Shown piece after piece: positions 1 through 8,685 of a stretch of 64,000 nt of DNA. A program made the translations under genes and the position numbers. Location: positions 1-64,000 of the forward strand of contig NZ_JBPYCS010000014.1 in NCBI RefSeq assembly GCF_051846935.1, given 5' to 3'. This stretch comes from JBPYCR01 sp051846935. Lineage in GTDB: Bacteria; Bacillota; Bacilli; Bacillales; Amphibacillaceae. Under the pieces are notes generated by a model that saw only the letters and a program-made list of their open reading frames with translations, was not told the DNA's origin and searched no databases. How positions within the stretch are numbered: position 1 is the first letter of the stretch; the number at the start of each line of letters is the position of its first letter.

Positions 1-1
1 G

Positions 2-208
2 GAGATGGCTTATCATAACGAACGTAACTTTGACTTAGTAAAAGAAATGTTTTTTGATGTCAACCCAGTATCTGAAACTGGAACAAAAGCATGTATGATT
101 CCTTACCATGAATTAAAACGTGTTATCTACAATGAATTAGATCCTGAAAACAAGGATGAAGAACAAATTTATCTAGGAGTCGAAGCATTAGGGTGGTTAT
201 GGTTATAA
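2..208 (+). CDS. C-terminal end of an unidentified protein (partial)
   Basis: The reading frame is open at the left edge and ends with TAA at 206-208. Only about 68 C-terminal residues are present, ending in Gly-Trp-Leu-Trp-Leu. The ATG at 5 is probably internal, because the frame stays open upstream of it and no ribosome binding site is visible. The next gene begins about 30 bp downstream on the same strand, so this is probably an upstream member of the same sugar or sugar-acid operon. I do not recognise the family, and the fragment does not look like the C-terminus of a sugar-binding protein. It is therefore not the missing binding partner of the downstream ABC genes. Confidence 0.55.
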   Translation, partial: EMAYHNERNFDLVKEMFFDVNPVSETGTKACMIPYHELKRVIYNELDPENKDEEQIYLGVEALGWLWL

Positions 209-239
209 TTTTATCAAATTGACGGTAGGAGCGATTTTT

Positions 240-1139
240 GTGAGTAAGGATATTTATGTCATATTCGGGTTTGATATGGAAACGGACGTAGGGAGTTTTA
301 CTCCGTATTATGATGGAGTGAAAAACGCAACTACACCGCTTCTGGATATTTATGATAAAAAAGAAATAACAGGCACCTTTTTTTACACGGGTGATGCAGC
401 GGAAAAGAATCCTAATAGTGTAAAAGAAGTTTTGGCTAGAGGTCATGAGGTAGGATGTCATTCTTTAATGCACGAAACAGTGGGTGATCCACTGTTTCCC
501 ATCCCTCTTGAAATTTCATTATTACCAGAAGAAGTTCATAACCGACTGGAAAAGGCGACAGAACTAATTGAAAAAGTTTCTGGTATTCGTCCGACTACGT
601 TCAGAAGTCCTCGTTTGTGGGGGTCTACAAGTGTTGTGAATAGTTTGGAGGAACTTGGATACATAGCGGATGCTTCTTATCCAATGTATTTCTATCGTGA
701 ACGATTTGCACCATATTATCCTAGTCGTAAGGATTGGACGAAAGAAGGGAATTCAAAAGTACTGGAAATACCGAATTTCGCGGATATGGTAATGGAAAGT
801 AGTGACGGTGACCTTGGTCGGGATCGGGATCAGTGGCCACTATTTCGAACTCATGGGGCGGAATATTTATTAGAAAAAGTGAAAAAGCACATTCAGTTTC
901 TACAATCAAAGGATTTACCAATTGTATTATGTTTTTATTTTCATCCATGGGAATTTATTGAACTGAAAAATGAATATTATTTTGGAGAATGTACAATCCG
1001 CCCTGATAAATTTATTACAAATAACTGCGGAGATAAAGCATATGTTGAATTTGAAAAGCTGATTGATGGATTGCTTGAAATAGGTGGGAAATTCTATAGA
1101 GTAGATGAATTTGCTGAGTTTTGGAAAGAACGGGGATAG
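240..1139 (+). CDS. polysaccharide deacetylase family protein (NodB/CE4 fold)
   Basis: A 299-residue protein with the NodB-homology motifs of carbohydrate esterase family 4. There is an early aspartate in the run DMETDVG (about residue 12), a metal-binding H-S-x-x-H at about residues 74-78 and an R-S-P-R motif at about 122-125. Family members remove acyl groups from amino sugars or peptidoglycan, or open cyclic amides as in PuuE-type allantoinase. No signal peptide is seen, so a cytoplasmic, small-substrate role is more likely than cell-wall action. The GTG at 240 is chosen over the TTG at 219 because TAGGAG (226-231) lies 8 bases upstream. It precedes ribose-type ABC genes, which suggests processing of the imported compound. 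The exact substrate is unknown. Confidence 0.8.
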   Translation: MSKDIYVIFGFDMETDVGSFTPYYDGVKNATTPLLDIYDKKEITGTFFYTGDAAEKNPNSVKEVLARGHEVGCHSLMHETVGDPLFPIPLEISLLPEEVHNRLEKATELIEKVSGIRPTTFRSPRLWGSTSVVNSLEELGYIADASYPMYFYRERFAPYYPSRKDWTKEGNSKVLEIPNFADMVMESSDGDLGRDRDQWPLFRTHGAEYLLEKVKKHIQFLQSKDLPIVLCFYFHPWEFIELKNEYYFGECTIRPDKFITNNCGDKAYVEFEKLIDGLLEIGGKFYRVDEFAEFWKERG

Positions 1140-1235
1140 AAAAAATATAATGGCTATGCATGATAATGGACGGAAATTTCGTTTCGTGTTTAGCCATTGT
1201 CTATATTGATTAAGTCAATAGATAGGAGGCTACAA

Positions 1236-2765
1236 ATGGTTCAAGAAGTTTTAAAAAAACCTCAAAATAAAACCTCTGATCCTGTTATTAAACTTGAAAA
1301 TGTTTCTAAGCAATTTCCTGGTGTAAAAGCCTTAGATCGAGTTTCTTTTGAAGTATATCCTGGAGAATGTATTGCTCTTGCCGGTGAAAATGGCGCTGGT
1401 AAATCAACGTTATCTAAAATTATATTAGGTGTTTATCAGCCAACGAATGGAGCTGTGTTTATTGACGGAGATAACGTAACAAAAAAAGGGTATGGAATTA
1501 AAGAAGCGCATGAAATGGGAGTGGCTGCTGTACATCAAGAGTTACAGTTGATACCTGAGTTAAATGGATATGAGAATATTTTCTTAGGTAATATTTCAAC
1601 TAAATTTGGTTTTATTCATAAAAGAGATATGGTTAAAAAGGCCGATGAATTATTTGACTTTCTAGGTATAAAAATAAATTTAAGTAAACAGGTCAAATAC
1701 TTACGTATGGCCGAGCAACAAATCATTCAACTGGCAAAAGCGTTAATTTTAGATGCTCGAGTTATTATTTTAGATGAACTGACAGCGGTTTTACAAGAAA
1801 AAGATATTGAAAATATTTATCGCATTGTCCATGTGTTAAAAAAGCAAGGGATTAGTATAATTTATATTTCTCATCGTTTAGATGAAATATTTGAAGTTTG
1901 TGATACGTATGCTGTTTTAGTAGATGGTGAAATGAAAGGCAATGGACAAGTTGAAGATATTAACAAGGATCAACTTATTGAAAAAATTATTGGTAGGGAA
2001 TTAACGCAAGTTTTTCCTGTTTTAAATCAAAATATTGGGGATACCATATTAGAGGTTGAAGGTCTAACTTCGCCAAATGCATTTCATGACATTAATTTTA
2101 GCCTTAAAAAAGGAGAAATTATCGGCTTTGCAGGGTTAGTTGGCGCAGGGAAAACAGAATTATTAAATGCACTTTTTGGTAATTATAAAATTACGGCTGG
2201 ATCCATTAAATTCAATGGAAAAAAGGTTCGCTTCCGTTCCCCTTTAGACGCTGTAAAAAAAGGGATAAGTTTAGTACCAGACGAAAGAAAAGAATTAGGT
2301 TTGGCGATGAACTTTAATATTAAACAAAATATGACGTTAGCCTCTTTAAATAAAATTTCTAATGTGTTTTTAAATCGAAGAAAAGAAATGGACTACAGTT
2401 TTAAACATGCAAAGTTAATGAATTTAAAATACTCCAATTTGGATCAATATGTTGTAAATCTTAGTGGAGGGAATCAACAAAAAGTTGTTATTGCAAAGTG
2501 GTTAATTGCTGATGCAGATATATTTATGTTTGATGAGCCTACAAGAGGAATTGATATTGGTGCAAAAACAGAAATTTATAAGCTTATTCATGAACTTTCA
2601 AGTAGAGGAAAGTCAGTCATTATTGTTTCTCCTGAACTTGAGGAATTATTAGGTTTATGTCATAAAATCCATGTCATGTTTGAAGGGGAAATAAAACAGA
2701 CTGTCTCCGATGAGGATAAGACACAAGATAAAATTATTAACAGCTTATTAGGAGAAGGAGCTTAA
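1236..2765 (+). CDS. sugar ABC transporter ATP-binding protein (RbsA/MglA type, two NBDs)
   Basis: About 509 residues with two fused nucleotide-binding domains, the normal length and architecture of RbsA/MglA/XylG ATPases that energise CUT2-type sugar uptake. Domain 1 has Walker A GENGAGKST at about 50-58. Domain 2 has GLVGAGKT at about 300-307, signature LSGGNQQ at about 409-415 and FDEPTR at about 432-437. In domain 1 the usual D-E-P-T stretch after Walker B reads D-E-L-T, and the signature is the degenerate MAEQQ form usual for this half. The ATG at 1236 follows AGGAGG at about 1223-1228; the longer frame from TTG 1197 lacks a binding site. The permease follows after 2 bp. No periplasmic-type binding protein is inside the window; it may lie to the left. 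Confidence 0.93.
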   Translation: MVQEVLKKPQNKTSDPVIKLENVSKQFPGVKALDRVSFEVYPGECIALAGENGAGKSTLSKIILGVYQPTNGAVFIDGDNVTKKGYGIKEAHEMGVAAVHQELQLIPELNGYENIFLGNISTKFGFIHKRDMVKKADELFDFLGIKINLSKQVKYLRMAEQQIIQLAKALILDARVIILDELTAVLQEKDIENIYRIVHVLKKQGISIIYISHRLDEIFEVCDTYAVLVDGEMKGNGQVEDINKDQLIEKIIGRELTQVFPVLNQNIGDTILEVEGLTSPNAFHDINFSLKKGEIIGFAGLVGAGKTELLNALFGNYKITAGSIKFNGKKVRFRSPLDAVKKGISLVPDERKELGLAMNFNIKQNMTLASLNKISNVFLNRRKEMDYSFKHAKLMNLKYSNLDQYVVNLSGGNQQKVVIAKWLIADADIFMFDEPTRGIDIGAKTEIYKLIHELSSRGKSVIIVSPELEELLGLCHKIHVMFEGEIKQTVSDEDKTQDKIINSLLGEGA

Positions 2766-2767
2766 AT

Positions 2768-3736
2768 ATGGAACAAGTAAAAAGAAGTTTTAGTATAAGA
2801 TCAATTTATGATTCTACTAAAATAAAAGAAGGTGCAATAGTCTTACTATTTATACTAATGTTTATTTTGGCTTCCATATTCGTTGAAGACTTTTTTAATT
2901 CTAGCAATATTATAAACTTAGTAAGACAAATATCCTTTTTAGCAATTATAGGGTTAGGACAATTTTTTGTCATTCTCATAGGTGGAATTGACATGTCTGT
3001 TGGTTCCACAATTGGATTAGTAAGTGTTCTATTAGCGGATTTAATGAGTAGTTATCAGCTTCCAATTGCACTGGCAATCATTATTGTTCTTGCTGTCACA
3101 ATAGTTGTTGGATGGGTAAATGGCTTAGTTACAGTTTATGGTCATGTCACGCCGTTTATTGCAACATTAATTACAATGATTGTTATTAAAGGTATAAACT
3201 TTTTATATAGCAATGGGATTCCAATTTCAGGACTACCAAGAGAATTTAACTTTTTAGGTGCAGGATATGTAGGATCGATACCTTTTCCTATTATTATCAT
3301 GGTTATTATAGGGGCTGCTTGTTATGTATTAACAATGAAAACAAGTATTGGTAGAAGCTTGTATGCTGTAGGTGGAAACTTAGAGGCTACAAAACTTTCA
3401 GGAATTAACATTAATAAAATTAGAATTTTAGCTTTTATTTTTAGTAGCTTCTTAGCTGGGATCGGGGCTATCCTGATAACTTCAAGAACAATGAGTGGTC
3501 AACCAGCAATTGGAGAAGCAATGCTGTTTGATATTATAACAATAGTTGTATTAGGTGGTACATCTTTAGCAGGTGGAAGAGGCCGGGTTGTTGGCGTAAT
3601 CTTTGCAGCCTTAATTTTAGGTATTATCGATAATGTAATGGTTTTAAAGGGAATTGATGCTTACTGGCAGCAAGTTGTGAAAGGAGTTATTTTAGGGATA
3701 GTCGTTATAATTGATTCACATTCGAAGAAACAATAA
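2768..3736 (+). CDS. sugar ABC transporter permease (RbsC type)
   Basis: A 322-residue, strongly hydrophobic protein with about 8-10 membrane segments and the family motif GGIDMSVGS at about 75-83. This motif is characteristic of the BPD_transp_2 permeases of ribose/galactose/xylose-type (CUT2) transporters. A further conserved glycine-rich stretch (VLGGTSLAGGRGRVVG) lies in the C-terminal third. It starts 2 bp after the ATPase stop, with AGGAGAAGGAG inside the end of that gene acting as ribosome binding site, so the two are translationally coupled. It would form the membrane channel for the sugar or sugar acid degraded by the SDR and FAH-family enzymes downstream. Confidence 0.93.
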   Translation: MEQVKRSFSIRSIYDSTKIKEGAIVLLFILMFILASIFVEDFFNSSNIINLVRQISFLAIIGLGQFFVILIGGIDMSVGSTIGLVSVLLADLMSSYQLPIALAIIIVLAVTIVVGWVNGLVTVYGHVTPFIATLITMIVIKGINFLYSNGIPISGLPREFNFLGAGYVGSIPFPIIIMVIIGAACYVLTMKTSIGRSLYAVGGNLEATKLSGININKIRILAFIFSSFLAGIGAILITSRTMSGQPAIGEAMLFDIITIVVLGGTSLAGGRGRVVGVIFAALILGIIDNVMVLKGIDAYWQQVVKGVILGIVVIIDSHSKKQ

Positions 3737-3781
3737 GCAAATATGCGCTTTACAGATTTTATTCAAAGGTGGTGATATCTA

Positions 3782-4555
3782 ATGAAATTAAAAGGGAAAG
3801 TAGTTTTAATCAGTGGTGCTGGTTCTGGAATTGGAAGAAGTACGGCTTTATTACTTGCAAAACATGGAGCAACTGTAGTTGTAAATGACGTACATGAGGA
3901 AAATGGGAAGAAAACTGTAATTGAAATAAAACAAAATGGTGGAAATGCAGTATTTGAGAGGGCCGATGTAACAAATTCGAAGGATGTCATACAAATGGTT
4001 AACAATATAACCGATAACCTAGGCAAGATAGATGTTTTGTTTAATAATGCTGGTGTTCCTGGTGTTGGTGAAATCCATGAAATTGAAGAAGGTCTATGGA
4101 ATTCGGTTATGAATATTAACGTTAATGGAGTCTTTATATTAAGTAAGTATGTAGTCCAGCAAATGATTAAACAAAAATCAGGTGTAATCATAAACATGTC
4201 TTCTTGTGTGGCAGAAATAGGGTTGGCTAGACGAGGATTATATGCAGCTACGAAGGGTGCGGTATTAGCGCTAACGAAATCAATGCAGGTAGATTATGCG
4301 CGACATAATATACGAGTAAACGCTCTTCTTCCAGGTACGATCTATACACCTTTTGTGGACCAATATCTAAGAGAGTCATACGACGATATAGAAGAAGGGT
4401 TAAAATCTGTAACAAGTAGACAATTAACAGATCAACTAGGCACTCCAGAGGATGTAGCCAAAGCTGCTTTGTTTTTAGCATCAGATGAATCTTCATTTGT
4501 AATGGGTTCACCATTATATGTGGATGGCGGAGTTGTATTCGGTAAAAATACATAA
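3782..4555 (+). CDS. SDR family oxidoreductase
   Basis: A 257-residue classical short-chain dehydrogenase/reductase. The cofactor motif SGAGSGIG is at 11-18, NNAG at 88-91, and the catalytic Ser140-Tyr154-Lys158 set is present. The ending with a conserved DGG motif is normal for the family. The ATG follows AAAGGTGGTG with good spacing. An FAH-family hydrolase starts about 20 bp downstream. Pairing an SDR with an FAH hydrolase is known from the non-phosphorylative L-fucose/L-rhamnose type pathways, where the SDR oxidises 2-keto-3-deoxy-sugar acids and the FAH enzyme cleaves the resulting 2,4-diketo acid. That role here is inference; generic names such as glucose or 3-oxoacyl-ACP reductase cannot be excluded. 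Confidence 0.88.
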   Translation: MKLKGKVVLISGAGSGIGRSTALLLAKHGATVVVNDVHEENGKKTVIEIKQNGGNAVFERADVTNSKDVIQMVNNITDNLGKIDVLFNNAGVPGVGEIHEIEEGLWNSVMNINVNGVFILSKYVVQQMIKQKSGVIINMSSCVAEIGLARRGLYAATKGAVLALTKSMQVDYARHNIRVNALLPGTIYTPFVDQYLRESYDDIEEGLKSVTSRQLTDQLGTPEDVAKAALFLASDESSFVMGSPLYVDGGVVFGKNT

Positions 4556-4575
4556 TGATGGATGGGATGATAGAA

Positions 4576-5445
4576 ATGAAATTTTTAAGTTTTATGGAGA
4601 ATGGAAAAACTCGTATTGGAGTAAAGACAAGTAAGGGAATAGTTAACTTAAATAGCATAAGCGACAGCAATAGATATAATGACATGATTGCAGTAATTAA
4701 CGAAAAAGACGTAATCTTGAAAGATATTAAGAACAGAATTCAAAGTGGCGAAGAGTTTAATTATCTTCAGGAAGATGAAATTACTTTTGGTCCCGCAATT
4801 AATCCCAAAAAAATTATTTGTGTAGGGCTTAATTACAGAAAGCACGCGGAAGAAACGAATGCGGCAATTCCAGAATCACCTATTTTATTTAATAAATTTA
4901 ATAATGGAATCGCAGCACATAAACAAAATATCACTTTACCTAAAACTTCAAGTGAGGTAGATTATGAGGCGGAATTAGGAATTGTAATTGGTAAAGAAAC
5001 AAAAGAAGTGAATAAAGAAGATGCTCTAGATCATGTTTTTGGGTATTGTGCTGTAAACGATCTTTCTGCAAGAGATTTACAAATGAAAACGCCTCAATGG
5101 ATGTTAGGAAAAATTTCTGATGGGTTTTGTCCAGTAGGACCATATCTAGTAACAACAGATGAAGTTGGAGATCCTAATAATCTATCCATTAAATCGTATG
5201 TTAATGGGGAAGTAAAACAAAATTCAAATACATCTGATATGATATTCAACTGTAAGGAAATCGTTAGTTATATTTCCCAGTATATGACATTAGAACCAGG
5301 CGATTTAATTATTACTGGAACACCAGAAGGCGTAGTTTTAGGCTTGCCTAAGGAAGACAGGGTATGGTTACAAGAAAATGATGAAGTTATTATAGAAATT
5401 GAGAAATTAGGTTCCTTAGTAAATAAAATGGTTGCAGATAAATAG
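4576..5445 (+). CDS. fumarylacetoacetate hydrolase family protein
   Basis: About 289 residues with the FAH-fold signatures GLNYRKHAEE (about 84-93), the metal-binding Glu-x-Glu in DYEAELGIVIG (about 131-133) and the NDLSARD segment (about 161-167). FAH-family proteins cleave C-C bonds of diketo acids (fumarylpyruvate, 2,4-diketo-3-deoxy sugar acids) or decarboxylate them. The start is set at ATG 4576, because homologues typically begin Met-Lys-Phe-Leu-Ser-Phe; an ATG at 4555 overlapping the preceding stop is possible. It is the last gene of the operon and is followed by a strong terminator. The context favours 2,4-diketo-3-deoxy sugar acid hydrolysis to pyruvate and an aldehyde or hydroxy acid. 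Confidence 0.88.
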   Translation: MKFLSFMENGKTRIGVKTSKGIVNLNSISDSNRYNDMIAVINEKDVILKDIKNRIQSGEEFNYLQEDEITFGPAINPKKIICVGLNYRKHAEETNAAIPESPILFNKFNNGIAAHKQNITLPKTSSEVDYEAELGIVIGKETKEVNKEDALDHVFGYCAVNDLSARDLQMKTPQWMLGKISDGFCPVGPYLVTTDEVGDPNNLSIKSYVNGEVKQNSNTSDMIFNCKEIVSYISQYMTLEPGDLIITGTPEGVVLGLPKEDRVWLQENDEVIIEIEKLGSLVNKMVADK

Positions 5446-5495
5446 TAATAGTGGCTGATATTTAGAAAGGTTTTTCATGAAAAAACTACATTAAA

Positions 5496-5536
5496 AAACT
5501 GCGCATAAAGTTCATGTGAATTATGCGCAGTTTTTT
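5496..5536 (+). terminator. rho-independent terminator of the sugar-acid operon
   Basis: A 13-bp perfect stem AAACTGCGCATAA (5496-5508) pairs with TTATGCGCAGTTT (5521-5533) around a 12-base loop and runs into a T tract. It lies 50 bp after the FAH-family gene. Confidence 0.9.
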
Positions 5537-5647
5537 TGTGTATGAATGAATCGAGTAGCGTATTTGGTGGAAGATACACTTAATCTAATCGTTTGCTATG
5601 AGCTATTATGAAATTTCCTGATACGTATATTTATCGTTTTCGCATAC

Positions 5648-5676
5648 TTGAAATAAATACTCAAACAAAGTATAAG
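5648..5676 (+). promoter_or_regulatory. predicted sigma-A promoter of the Tm-1-like operon
   Basis: TTGAAA (5648-5653) and TATAAG (5671-5676) are separated by exactly 17 bases, about 72 bp before the TTG start of the next gene. With the terminator just upstream, this fills the 300-bp gene-free stretch 5446-5748. No further structure is seen there. Confidence 0.65.
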
Positions 5677-5748
5677 AACATTTTATATAGGAGTGCTAAA
5701 ATAAAAGAAACAGTACTTTTTATTGAAATTTTATAGGGAGGGATTTAA

Positions 5749-6975
5749 TTGGAAAAAACAATTGCTTTAGCAGGAACATTTGATACGAAGGGCGAGGAGT
5801 TTTTATATGTAAAGAAGCTTATCGAATCAATAGGACTCCGTACCTTTACGATTCACACGGGTGTATTTACTCCGATGTTCACTCCGGATGTATCAAATGC
5901 AGAGGTTTTTCAAGCGGCAGGAGAAGATGTAGAGCGAATCGTTAAGCAAAAAGATCGTGCGAATGCTACAGAAGTTCTCGCGAATGGTATGGAGGTTCTT
6001 CTACCTCAGCTATATGAAGCAGGTAAGTTTGATGGTATATTGTCGTTCGGTGGGACTGGAGGGACATCGATCGTTACCTCAGGTATGAGAGCATTGCCAA
6101 TTGGAGTCCCTAAAGTGATGGTTTCTACTGTTGCTTCAGGCAATACGGAGCCTTATATCGGCACAAGTGATATTATGATGATCCCTTCCATCGTTGACGT
6201 TGCAGGATTAAATCTGATTTCTACAAAAATATTTACAAATGCTGTATTTGCTATTTCTGGAATGCTTCATTTTGAAAATAATACGAAAATAGAAAAGAAG
6301 CCTTTAATCGCGGCTTCGATGTTTGGGGTAACAACTCCATGTGTCCAACATGCGAAGCAGTATCTAGAAAAACAAGGGTATGAAGTATTAGTATTTCATG
6401 CAACTGGAATTGGCGGGCGTACGATGGAGCACTTAATTGAGAATGGGTTTATTGATGGGGTTCTTGACATTACAACAACAGAGTGGGCAGATGAACTATT
6501 TGATGGTGTTTTAAATGCTGGACCTAATCGACTAGAGGCAGCTGCGAAACAAAAAATACCACAGGTTGTATCCGTAGGTGCGTTAGATATGGTTAATTTT
6601 GGACCGCGTCATACTGTTCCTAATAAGTATGAGGAACGTAAATTTTATCAGCATAATCCGACAGTGACACTTATGCGAACAACCGTAGAAGAAAATAAAC
6701 AAATGGGTGAAGTGATTGCTGAAAAGCTAAATATGGCAAGTGGCTATACTGCTTTAATGCTTCCGTTACAGGGAGTATCTGGATTGGATGTAGAAGGTCA
6801 GTTGTTTTATGGTCCAACAGAGGATCAAATGTTATTTGATACATTACGAGAAAATGTACTAGCAGATAATGTTGAGATTGTTGAGCTAGCTATGGATATT
6901 AACGATCAAGCATTTGCGGAAGCTGCGGCAAAAAAATTATTAGAATTGATTGATGCAAAAAAAGGAGCGAACTAA
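5749..6975 (+). CDS. Tm-1-like ATP-binding domain-containing protein (UPF0261)
   Basis: A 408-residue protein of the UPF0261 family, homologous to the N-terminal half of the tomato Tm-1 resistance protein. The N-terminus LAGTFDTKGEEF and the glycine-rich SFGGTGGTS (around residue 101) are typical and form an ATP-binding region. The biochemical role of bacterial members is not settled. The TTG start at 5749 has GGGAGGG about 8 bases upstream. The next gene begins 2 bp after its stop and encodes the TIM-barrel protein that is fused to this domain in Tm-1, which makes a functional complex likely. The length matches the family, with no sign of damage. Confidence 0.92.
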   Translation: MEKTIALAGTFDTKGEEFLYVKKLIESIGLRTFTIHTGVFTPMFTPDVSNAEVFQAAGEDVERIVKQKDRANATEVLANGMEVLLPQLYEAGKFDGILSFGGTGGTSIVTSGMRALPIGVPKVMVSTVASGNTEPYIGTSDIMMIPSIVDVAGLNLISTKIFTNAVFAISGMLHFENNTKIEKKPLIAASMFGVTTPCVQHAKQYLEKQGYEVLVFHATGIGGRTMEHLIENGFIDGVLDITTTEWADELFDGVLNAGPNRLEAAAKQKIPQVVSVGALDMVNFGPRHTVPNKYEERKFYQHNPTVTLMRTTVEENKQMGEVIAEKLNMASGYTALMLPLQGVSGLDVEGQLFYGPTEDQMLFDTLRENVLADNVEIVELAMDINDQAFAEAAAKKLLELIDAKKGAN

Positions 6976-6976
6976 T

Positions 6977-7801
6977 ATGTTGTCTAGACAAGAAATTTTA
7001 TCTCGTTTTCAAAAGGAAATATCAGAAGGAAAAACACTATTAGGTGTTGGTGCGGGAACTGGCATTACTGCGAAAAGCAGTGAAGCTGGTGGCGCAGATA
7101 TGTTAATTGTATATAATTCAGGAAGGTACAGAATGGCAGGACGTGGCTCGCTGGCAGGGTTACTATCTTATGGCGATGCGAATCAAATTGTTACAGAAAT
7201 GGGAAATGAAGTGCTCCCGGTAGTGAAGGATGTACCTGTTTTAGCAGGAGTAAATGGTACAGATCCGTTTCGGGTGATGGACGTATTTCTAAAGGAATTA
7301 AAAAATCAAGGCTTTAGTGGCGTGCAAAACTTCCCAACAGTTGGTCTTATTGATGGGGTATTTCGCCAAAATTTGGAAGAAACCGGTATGGGGTACGATT
7401 TGGAAGTAGAGATGATTCGCAAAGCACATGCGTTAGATATGGTAACAACACCGTATGTATTTGATGAAGAACAAGCTAAAAAGATGGCAGAAGCCGGTGC
7501 AGATCTTCTCGTTGCACATATGGGGCTTACAACAAAAGGCTCAATTGGCGCAAAAACAGCTTTAACGCTAGACGATTGTGTGGAACGAATTCAAAAAATT
7601 ATCGATGCTGGTCGTTCTGTAAATCCTGACATTCTTGCAATTTGTCATGGTGGTCCAATAGCTGAGCCGGAAGATGCTAAATACGTTATAGATCGTGTCG
7701 AAGGTATTGTCGGTTTCTTTGGTGCTTCAAGTATCGAACGATTTGCTGCAGAGAAAGGCATTAAGGAACAAACGGAAGCATTCAAGAAAATAGAAAAATA
7801 A
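6977..7801 (+). CDS. phosphoenolpyruvate hydrolase-like TIM-barrel protein
   Basis: About 274 residues with the PEP-hydrolase-like TIM-barrel pattern. There is a GAGTGITAKSSEAGGAD segment near the N-terminus, VPVLAGVNGTDP in the middle and a late GFFGASSIER phosphate-site-like stretch. This family occurs beside UPF0261 proteins and corresponds to the C-terminal domain of plant Tm-1. The ATG at 6977 is preceded by AAAGGAG at 6961-6967, inside the end of the upstream gene, so translation is coupled. A ketoacid or PEP-related substrate is suggested by the fold only; no activity can be assigned from sequence. It ends at a strong bidirectional terminator. Confidence 0.88.
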   Translation: MLSRQEILSRFQKEISEGKTLLGVGAGTGITAKSSEAGGADMLIVYNSGRYRMAGRGSLAGLLSYGDANQIVTEMGNEVLPVVKDVPVLAGVNGTDPFRVMDVFLKELKNQGFSGVQNFPTVGLIDGVFRQNLEETGMGYDLEVEMIRKAHALDMVTTPYVFDEEQAKKMAEAGADLLVAHMGLTTKGSIGAKTALTLDDCVERIQKIIDAGRSVNPDILAICHGGPIAEPEDAKYVIDRVEGIVGFFGASSIERFAAEKGIKEQTEAFKKIEK

Positions 7802-7815
7802 AAAGCATAAAGTTA

Positions 7816-7863
7816 AAAACCGGCTGCCAATCGTCGTATAAACGATTGGCAGCCGGTTTATTT
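7816..7863. terminator. bidirectional terminator between convergent operons
   Basis: The stem AACCGGCTGCCAATCGT (about 7818-7834) pairs with its complement at about 7841-7857. It is flanked by A-rich sequence on the left and T-rich sequence on the right, so it can end both the plus-strand Tm-1-like operon and the minus-strand creatininase operon, whose stop codon lies at its right flank. Confidence 0.88.
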
Positions 7864-8641
7864 AATTATTTTTTCTATCATAATTCCAGTTGTTACGTTC
7901 TAAATCTCTGATCAAGTCGACCAAATAATCAACTACTATCCGTAACATCTTCTCCCCTTTCTCCTTAGTAGCTTTTGTCGGGTCTCCAATGGCACCTGTT
8001 TCTGTAATTTCCGTAATATCAAATATAACGGAAGCGTGTTCACTTAATTTGATCATATCAGTAGGCATCTGACAGATTGCATCATCGAGATTTACTAAAT
8101 CTGGTTTTACTGCCATTGTAATAGAAGTTTCACCTTCTCCACCATGGCCTAGTCCATCCCAAACTTCAAAGTCCTCTTTCATTTTGGCTCCAGTAATCTC
8201 CCACCATGCGGGTACATAAATAATGGACGCATCCTTATGCTTTTCTTTTATATTTCGTGCAGCGACTTCTAATGCAGGGATATTTCCATCATGACCGTTT
8301 AAAATGAGAATGTTTTTTATTCCATGATGGATTAAACTAGTGAATATATCCTCTGCTATAGCGATTGTAGATTCATAACGTAAGGAAATTGTTAAAGGAA
8401 AATGATTATAGTGAATAGATGTACCGTATGGAATACCTGGTACCACTACCGTTTTATCTAGTTTTTCGGCTACTCTTTTTGCAATTTCAGTCGGTACAAA
8501 AATATCAGGACCGAGCGGACTGTGCCATCCATGACTTTCACATGCGCCAAAAATTGTAATTGCACTATCAATTTGGTCATTTTCTAGCATATCTTTAATT
8601 TCTTTTCCAGTAAATTCATTTAAAAAAACTTTTTTCATCAT
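7862..8641 (-). CDS. creatininase family protein
   Basis: 259 residues with the metal-ligand pattern of the creatinine amidohydrolase fold: Glu35 and His37 in ESHGWHSPLGPD, Asp46, NGHDGN at 115-120 and a later GHGGEGETS (about 165-173). The family hydrolyses cyclic or linear amides (creatinine, formamidopyrimidines, mycofactocin peptides). It is the last gene of the minus-strand order regulator - NCS1 permease - hydrolase, which suggests amide-ring opening of an imported nucleobase-like or creatinine-like compound. An AGGAGGG site lies just before the tandem ATG-ATG start. It ends in the shared terminator. Confidence 0.88.
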   Translation of the reverse strand: MMKKVFLNEFTGKEIKDMLENDQIDSAITIFGACESHGWHSPLGPDIFVPTEIAKRVAEKLDKTVVVPGIPYGTSIHYNHFPLTISLRYESTIAIAEDIFTSLIHHGIKNILILNGHDGNIPALEVAARNIKEKHKDASIIYVPAWWEITGAKMKEDFEVWDGLGHGGEGETSITMAVKPDLVNLDDAICQMPTDMIKLSEHASVIFDITEITETGAIGDPTKATKEKGEKMLRIVVDYLVDLIRDLERNNWNYDRKNN

Positions 8642-8685
8642 ACATGCCCTCCTAAAACTATTTAACTTATGGAATGTGCTGTATT

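Noticed and set aside
123..461. 112-residue minus-strand frame at the left edge
   Set aside because: Overlaps the unidentified left-edge gene and the deacetylase gene in antisense, without a binding site.
3763..4197. 144-residue minus-strand frame
   Set aside because: Antisense shadow of the SDR gene, whose plus-strand frame has all catalytic motifs.
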